Assembly: GCA_038121105.1 (NCBI GenBank)
Contig: JAYONB010000026.1
Location: 1 to 17,667, forward strand
Length of the DNA: 17,667 nt
Origin: CALJDF01 sp038121105
Lineage (GTDB): Bacteria; Pseudomonadota; Alphaproteobacteria; SHVP01
Direction: 5' to 3'
In this document: positions 13,896 to 17,667 of the stretch, one piece after another
Layout of the letters: every line of letters begins with the position of its first letter
Position numbering within the stretch: position 1 is the first letter of the stretch
Notes under the pieces: generated by a model
Told to the model about the DNA's origin: nothing
The model's input: only the letters and a program-made list of their open reading frames with translations
Database searches by the model: none
Position numbers and translations under genes: made by a program

Positions 13896-14019
13896 TCCGG
13901 CGCGGCATTGCGGTGTCGGATGGTAGACCTCGTTGAACCTCGTATTGGGGTCTGCACGTCTCCCGGACGTTAAGCCTCCCTGTTAGACTTGCCGGGCCTT
14001 CGGGCCCGGCATTTTTTTT
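13896..14019 (+). ncRNA. Probable small RNA, AbcR-like (anti-Shine-Dalgarno type)
   Basis: No convincing ORF lies here. The predicted RNA of about 125 bases folds into successive hairpins: ATCCG with CGGAT (13895-13899/13917-13921), AGACC with GGTCT (13925-13929/13949-13953), and ACGTC with GACGT (13956-13960/13966-13970). The last has the loop TCCCG. A likely single-stranded segment (13971-13990) carries CCTCCC, followed by a very strong terminator. CUCCC motifs in a loop and in an open segment would let the RNA cover ribosome binding sites, as AbcR-type RNAs do. The position directly after an LsrB/VtlR-like gene matches my memory of AbcR genes lying next to that regulator in rhizobia. The alternative is a long structured 3' end of the trxB-lysR message. 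The 5' end is inferred. Confidence 0.55.
13991..14019 (+). terminator. Strong intrinsic terminator (small RNA and/or trxB-lysR)
   Basis: GCCGGGCC and GGCCCGGC form a perfect eight-base-pair stem closed by a TTCG tetraloop. One A and eight T residues follow on the plus strand. Only the plus direction has the T run, so it ends plus-strand transcripts. Confidence 0.95.
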
Positions 14020-14096
14020 GCCGCACGGCTCTTCGCCTTTCTTCTGAGCGGCTCAAACCCGCGCGTTGATTAATCACCAGGCTCGATTAAGGTGAA

Positions 14097-14118
14097 CTCC
14101 TCCCAGACGAGAGGAGGA
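14097..14118 (+). promoter_or_regulatory. Hairpin masking a Shine-Dalgarno sequence
   Basis: CTCCTCC (14097-14103) can pair with GAGGAGG (14111-14117), closing a loop of about eight bases. The right arm is a near-perfect Shine-Dalgarno for the GTG at 14122. Pairing would block initiation, so the element could act as a translational switch. The free CTCCTCC could also act in trans as an anti-Shine-Dalgarno. Confidence 0.4.
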
Positions 14119-14121
14119 TTT

Positions 14122-14172
14122 GTGATTCTCGTTGCCAGCCCGCGGTTGGTTGGAGCCAAACGCCGGACCTGA
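14122..14172 (+). CDS. Possible 16-residue leader peptide upstream of rsgA
   Basis: A GTG at 14122 follows AGGAGG by four bases and opens a frame reading MILVASPRLVGAKRRT before TGA. The composition is basic at the end. I recognise no family. The only support is the quality of the ribosome binding site, and the peptide may not be made. It ends 136 bases before the rsgA ATG, in a different frame. Confidence 0.25.
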   Translation: MILVASPRLVGAKRRT

Positions 14173-14308
14173 CCAGACCAGACGTCGTATTGACGATGGT
14201 ACAAAGCTCGGCGTCCCGACCGATCCACTGACGGCACTGCGCTCCACCCTGGTGCGCAAAAGTGGGTTCTGTGCGCCGCCCTTGCGGCGCCCCAAGTGGA
14301 AAAAAGCA

Positions 14309-15367
14309 ATGACGTCACAACAAGACGACCTCGCGGCGCTCGGTTGGAACGCCTTCTTCGACTCCCAACTTACCGTCGACGAGCAAACCGACTTCAAACC
14401 GGCACGCGTTCTCGCCGTCCATCGCGGCGGCCTCGACGTTGCCGGGGACGGCTTCCAACACCGCATCCAACTAACTCAAAAAGAGGCGGATGACGCCGAG
14501 GAGGCCGCGACGGTCGGCGACTGGATTCTGTTGAATCAAAACACCGTCTCCATTCATCGACGCCTCGACCGCAAGAGCCTGTTCAAACGCCGCGCGGCGG
14601 GGACCGATAGTCGCGTTCAGCTGATCGCCGCCAATGTCGATACGCTCTTTGTAGTGACAGCGTGCAATGCCGACTTCAATCCGGCCCGGTTGGAGCGCTA
14701 TCTTGCCCTGGCGCGCGACGCCGATGTCACCCCGGTCATCGTGTTGACGAAGGCCGATACCACGGACACCCCCGAAACCTTCGTGCGCACCGCTGCCGGG
14801 CTGCTGCCAGGGCTCATGGTCGAAATCGTCGACGCCCGTGACCCCGAAAATGTCGCCGATCTCGCTCCTTGGTTTGGGGCAGGACAGACCGTGGCGCTCG
14901 TGGGGTCGTCCGGCGTTGGCAAGTCAACGCTGATCAATACGATGATGGGCGACGACGCGTTGGCAACGCAAACTGCGCGCGAAGACGACGACAAGGGCCG
15001 CCACACGACGACCACGCGCACGCTGCATCGCCTTCCGGGCAATGGCTGGGTACTGGACACGCCGGGGATGCGCGCGCTGCAACTCACCGACGTGCGGTCC
15101 GGGCTCGACGATGTCTTCGCTGACGTACTCGCGGCCGCTGAGTCGTGTCGTTTCGGCGATTGCCAGCATGAGACCGAACCGGGTTGTGGCGTTCAAGCCG
15201 CGATCGAGGCAGGAGATCTGGACCCGGCCCGACTCGGACGTTGGCGACAACTTGTTGCGGAAGAGGCCCACAACACCCAGAGCATCGCCGAGCGGCGCGC
15301 CAAGAATCGCGCGTTCGGGAAGATGATCAAAGAAGCGACAAAGGGACCCCGCGCTAAAGGTCGCTAG
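14309..15367 (+). CDS. rsgA: Ribosome small-subunit-dependent GTPase A
   Basis: RsgA is a late assembly factor that checks the decoding centre of the 30S subunit and releases RbfA. The 352-residue product has an N-terminal OB-like domain (about 30-95) and a circularly permuted GTPase domain in which G4 precedes G1. The order is VLTKAD (145-150), the P-loop GSSGVGKST (199-207), a likely switch region with HTTTTR (232-237) and DTPGMR (250-255). A C-terminal zinc site has Cys280, Cys285, His287 and Cys293. The frame is open 59 codons further upstream, but the residues there match nothing. The ATG at 14309 gives a typical start (MTSQQDDLAALGWNAFF) with a weak GGA element before it. It converges on msrP with a shared terminator. 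Confidence 0.96.
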   Translation: MTSQQDDLAALGWNAFFDSQLTVDEQTDFKPARVLAVHRGGLDVAGDGFQHRIQLTQKEADDAEEAATVGDWILLNQNTVSIHRRLDRKSLFKRRAAGTDSRVQLIAANVDTLFVVTACNADFNPARLERYLALARDADVTPVIVLTKADTTDTPETFVRTAAGLLPGLMVEIVDARDPENVADLAPWFGAGQTVALVGSSGVGKSTLINTMMGDDALATQTAREDDDKGRHTTTTRTLHRLPGNGWVLDTPGMRALQLTDVRSGLDDVFADVLAAAESCRFGDCQHETEPGCGVQAAIEAGDLDPARLGRWRQLVAEEAHNTQSIAERRAKNRAFGKMIKEATKGPRAKGR

Positions 15368-15372
15368 AATCG

Positions 15373-15401
15373 AAAAGGCCGGCGTCATGTGCCGGCCTTT
15401 T
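15373..15401. terminator. Bidirectional terminator between rsgA and msrP
   Basis: AAAAGGCCGGC and GCCGGCCTTTT form an 11-base-pair stem around a seven-base loop. It begins six bases after the rsgA stop and lies 24 bases past the msrP stop. The A and T runs on either side allow it to end transcripts from both convergent genes. Confidence 0.9.
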
Positions 15402-15424
15402 CCAACAGTTTTGCTGCCCAAGAG

Positions 15425-16399
15425 TTACATGAACAGCTTGCGATCCTGCGGCATGTCTTTGTAGAGGTCGGCCACGAACTCGCCATAACCGTTGTACAGC
15501 AAGGTCGGGACACGTTCGTTGGTACCCAAAACGCGTTCGGTCTTTTGGGTCCAGCGGGGATGGTCGAACTCGGGGTTCACATTGGCCCAAAATCCGTATT
15601 CCGCGGCTTGGACTTCTTCCCAGAAACTGAGCGGGCGTTTGTCGGTAAACGTGATGCTGACGATCGATTTCGCCGACTTGAAGCCGTACTTCCACGGCAG
15701 CGCAATGCGCAGCGGCGCACCATGTTGCGGCGGCGCGGGATGGCCGTAGGTGCCGGTGACCATGAAGGTGAGCTCGTTCATCGCCTCTTCGATCGTCAGC
15801 CCCTCGACGTAGGGCCAGGGGTACCAAAACTGGCGTTGCCCCGAGGCAAAGCTCTTGTCCACAAAGCTGCGGAACTCGACGTATTTCGCCGACGCCAGGG
15901 GCTGCACCATCTTGATGAGATGGCTGAGTTCGAACCCGCTCCACGGAATCGTCATCGACCAGGCTTCGACGCAGCGGTGGCGATACAGACGTTCTTCCAA
16001 CGGCATTTTGGCGAGCAGATCGTCGATGCCAATCTCCATCTCGTTCTCGACCATGCCGTCGACCCGGAGCGTCCAAGGTCTGATAGGGAGGCGTTGGGAC
16101 GCGCGCCAAATTTCTTTGTGCGACCCGAACTCATAGAAGTTGTTATAGGTCGCGTTGATCTTTTCCGGTGTGAGCGGCCGGTCGAGCACGTAGCGCGGAT
16201 TCTGTTCGAAGGGGTAGAGATGCGCGGAGGGATCGTCTTCGGTCGCCGCTTGCGCCACGTTGCCGAGGACCGGACCGGCAGCCGCGAGAATCGCGCCGGC
16301 GGCCGCCCCCTTCATCAATTGGCGGCGGTTGAGATACGCCGATTCGGACGTGGCGGCCGACTCGGGAAGGGTCCAACCCTTGGGGTTCTTGATGAGCAT
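15425..16399 (-). CDS. msrP: Periplasmic methionine sulfoxide reductase, catalytic subunit MsrP (YedY)
   Basis: MsrP is a molybdopterin enzyme that repairs oxidised methionines in periplasmic proteins. The 324-residue precursor carries a twin-arginine signal: NRRQLMK (24-30), then a hydrophobic AAAGAILAAAGPVLG segment, and a likely cut after AQA near residue 51. The catalytic domain has the molybdenum ligand Cys143 in YRHRCVEAWSMTIPWSGF, and the conserved PAPPQHGAPLRIALPWKYGF region (221-240). The frame extends upstream to 16501, but the ATG at 16399 is chosen because GGAGA lies about six bases before it and it starts the Tat signal properly. The membrane haem partner MsrQ is normally adjacent and is not in this window. 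Upstream lies an EF-G-like gene on the same strand, 117 bases away. Confidence 0.95.
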   Translation of the reverse strand: MLIKNPKGWTLPESAATSESAYLNRRQLMKGAAAGAILAAAGPVLGNVAQAATEDDPSAHLYPFEQNPRYVLDRPLTPEKINATYNNFYEFGSHKEIWRASQRLPIRPWTLRVDGMVENEMEIGIDDLLAKMPLEERLYRHRCVEAWSMTIPWSGFELSHLIKMVQPLASAKYVEFRSFVDKSFASGQRQFWYPWPYVEGLTIEEAMNELTFMVTGTYGHPAPPQHGAPLRIALPWKYGFKSAKSIVSITFTDKRPLSFWEEVQAAEYGFWANVNPEFDHPRWTQKTERVLGTNERVPTLLYNGYGEFVADLYKDMPQDRKLFM

Positions 16400-16465
16400 G
16401 CTGATCTCCGCGATTGCGTCTCTTGGACGTACTGGCTGCGGCTCCTGGCCACAACTCAAGTGTCG

Positions 16466-16488
16466 GTGAGACTTCTCACGAAAGTCTC
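16466..16488 (-). other. Two mutually exclusive hairpins between the EF-G-like gene and msrP
   Basis: GAGACTT (16468-16474) can pair with AAGTCTC (16482-16488). Alternatively GTGAG (16466-16470) can pair with CTCAC (16475-16479). The two folds share bases. They lie 28 bases past the stop of the EF-G-like gene, with no T run. They may act as a weak terminator or processing site ahead of msrP. Confidence 0.3.
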
Positions 16489-16516
16489 CCAAATCGCCCA
16501 ATTCAGCAAATCTCGG

Positions 16517-17667
16517 CTACTGCGCGGCCTCGGCCGTCCCGGTGCCGTAGGCTTGCACCACCTCGTCGGCCAACCGACCCTGAAGTTCCTGGAGGTGGTC
16601 AAATTGCCAGGTGTAGGTGCCCGCTCCTTGCGACAGCGACCGCAACTCGATGATCAAGTCGTGGATCTCCGATTGCGGTAGGTTCACCTTTACCACGTCC
16701 CATCCGGGCCAACCTTCGCGACCGTCAAAGCCTAGGATTTGCCCGCGCCGCCCGCTGACCAAGGCGTTGACCTTGGGCGTGGCTTCGGATGGCACCGTCA
16801 CTTCAACGAGAAGAACGGGTTCGAGAAGGATCGGGTCACATTTGGGCATGGCCTCTTTCATCGCCATGCCCCCCACGGTTTTGAAGGCCATTTCCGACGA
16901 GTCGACGGCATGATGCTGACCGTCGGTTAGCGTCACGCAAAGATCGACAACCTGGAACCCTAGCGGCCCGCGGGAGAGGTATTCGCGTACGCCGGCTTCA
17001 ACCGCCGGGATGTATTGGCGCGGCACCGAGCCACCGACGACCTTGTCCTCGAATTGGAACCCACTGCCGCGCGGCAACGGTTTGACGTCGATGTGGATGT
17101 CGCCGAACTGGCCATGCCCGCCGGACTGACGCTTGAACCGCGCATGCTGAGACACCGGTTTACGGATGGCCTCTCTGTAGGGCACCCGGGGGCGCCCGGT
17201 CTCGATTTCGATTTTGAACCGGTTCTTCATCTTTTCGGTCGCCACCCGTAAATGGATTTCGCCTTGCCCGGAGAGAACCGTTTCGTTGGTTTCTTGGTTG
17301 TGATCGAGTTGAAGAGACGGATCCTCGTCCAAGATCTTGGCCAACGAGCTCGACAGCTTGACCTCATCGTCCCGTTTTTTGGGCGCGATGGTCATTGCGT
17401 AGACCGGCGGCATAGGGTCAATGCGCGGCAAAGCGTCGACCGTGCCGTTGGTGGTCAGCGTATCGCCGGTCGCGACCGCGTCGAGGCGACCGAACGCCAC
17501 GATGTCGCCGGGCCCAGCCGCAATGACCTTGTCGGTCTTTTCGCCCAGCATATGAAACAGACTGGCGATGCGTTCGCCGTTCGCAGAATCGCCGTCCTTG
17601 AAGGTACCCTGCCAAACCCGCGCCACCGATAGCTTGCCGAAACTCGGCGTCTGAAAGGTCTTGAGGA
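16517..17667 (-). CDS. Elongation factor G-like GTPase, C-terminal part (5' end outside window)
   Basis: The frame runs off the right edge, leaving 382 codons here. The visible part starts in domain II (LKTFQTPSFGKLSVARVWQG then TFKDGD). It continues with domain III (EDPSLQLDHNQETNETVLSG, then QGEIHLRV), domain IV (GRPRVPYREAIRKPV, KRQSGGHGQFG and GSVPRQYIPAVEAGVRE) and domain V (EPVLLVEVTVPSEATPKVNA to WQFDHLQELQ). The GTP-binding domain is not visible. The order matches translation factor EF-G. The sequence and context differ from the str-operon fusA and fit the EF-G-like paralogues of Alphaproteobacteria, whose role is not clear. The GTG at 17626 is internal, since codons continue upstream in frame to the window end. 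Confidence 0.88.
   Translation of the reverse strand, partial: LKTFQTPSFGKLSVARVWQGTFKDGDSANGERIASLFHMLGEKTDKVIAAGPGDIVAFGRLDAVATGDTLTTNGTVDALPRIDPMPPVYAMTIAPKKRDDEVKLSSSLAKILDEDPSLQLDHNQETNETVLSGQGEIHLRVATEKMKNRFKIEIETGRPRVPYREAIRKPVSQHARFKRQSGGHGQFGDIHIDVKPLPRGSGFQFEDKVVGGSVPRQYIPAVEAGVREYLSRGPLGFQVVDLCVTLTDGQHHAVDSSEMAFKTVGGMAMKEAMPKCDPILLEPVLLVEVTVPSEATPKVNALVSGRRGQILGFDGREGWPGWDVVKVNLPQSEIHDLIIELRSLSQGAGTYTWQFDHLQELQGRLADEVVQAYGTGTAEAAQ

Larger units (their letters stand above)
14020..14308 (+). other. Structured region upstream of rsgA
   Basis: These 289 bases contain no recognisable gene. The first visible element is a hairpin TTAATC/GATTAA (14070-14075/14085-14090). The second is a hairpin CTCCTC/GAGGAG (14097-14102/14111-14116) that covers a strong Shine-Dalgarno. 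A 16-codon ORF follows, then a short stem CGTC/GACG near 14183-14195. The rsgA reading frame stays open through the last 177 bases of the region, but no family resemblance is seen there. No confident promoter was found. Confidence 0.4.

Noticed and set aside
14132..14308. 59-codon upstream extension of rsgA
   Set aside because: It is in frame and open but matches no RsgA N-terminus. The ATG at 14309 gives the expected protein.
14070..14318. Minus-strand frame of 82 codons upstream of rsgA
   Set aside because: It has no family resemblance and no clear ribosome binding site, and it overlaps the structured leader and the start of rsgA.
15389..16681. Open frame of 430 codons antisense to msrP and the EF-G-like gene
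   Set aside because: It spans two real genes and the gap between them. Its composition is that of a complement frame.
1..17667. CRISPR arrays, tRNA or rRNA genes
   Set aside because: No regularly spaced repeats, no cloverleaf with a tRNA T-arm, and no rRNA-like sequence were seen on either strand by eye.

Overview
The window looks like a chromosomal piece of a GC-rich alphaproteobacterium, most like Rhodospirillales and relatives. The evidence is gene content and order: a yqeY-dnaG-rpoD operon beside carAB-greA, an ELM1-family gene, and a trxB-LysR pair whose regulator closely resembles LsrB/VtlR. Nearly all genes are housekeeping. The species cannot be named from this sequence.

Layout. (1) 1-53 looks like the end of an IS3-type insertion sequence. 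It abuts a 49-codon stump of a circularly permuted ATP-grasp gene (51-200, minus), followed by a small secreted DUF1344-type protein (246-530, minus). (2) 613-5068 is the minus-strand macromolecular-synthesis operon yqeY-dnaG-rpoD, ending in a strong terminator. (3) A divergent intergenic region with one perfect DnaA box separates it from carA-carB (start and stop overlapping by one base) and greA on the plus strand. (4) A convergent Lrp/AsnC regulator (minus) is divergent from an ELM1-family gene (plus). (5) trxB and an LsrB/VtlR-like LysR regulator form an operon. It is followed by about 330 bases holding a palindrome, an AT-rich patch, several hairpins, CUCCC motifs and a very strong intrinsic terminator, best read as a small-RNA gene. 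(6) rsgA (plus) has a structured leader and shares a bidirectional terminator with msrP (minus). (7) The right edge holds the C-terminal 382 codons of an EF-G-like GTPase (minus).

The most interesting region is 11885-14120. Two near-identical palindromes of the form CATGCAT-N3-ATGCATG, with the T-N11-A shape of LysR-type operators, occur upstream of trxB-lysR and about 70 bases upstream of the presumed start of the small RNA. From memory, rhizobial and Brucella relatives of this LysR protein control AbcR-type small RNAs with anti-Shine-Dalgarno CUCCC loops. The window therefore appears to hold a complete regulator, operator and sRNA module outside the groups where it is usually described. That reading is inference and depends on transcript and binding data.

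Other points of interest are the DnaA box in front of the operon encoding primase, the IS-mediated decapitation of the ATP-grasp gene, a hairpin masking the Shine-Dalgarno of a 16-codon leader ORF before rsgA, and an msrP with no msrQ beside it.
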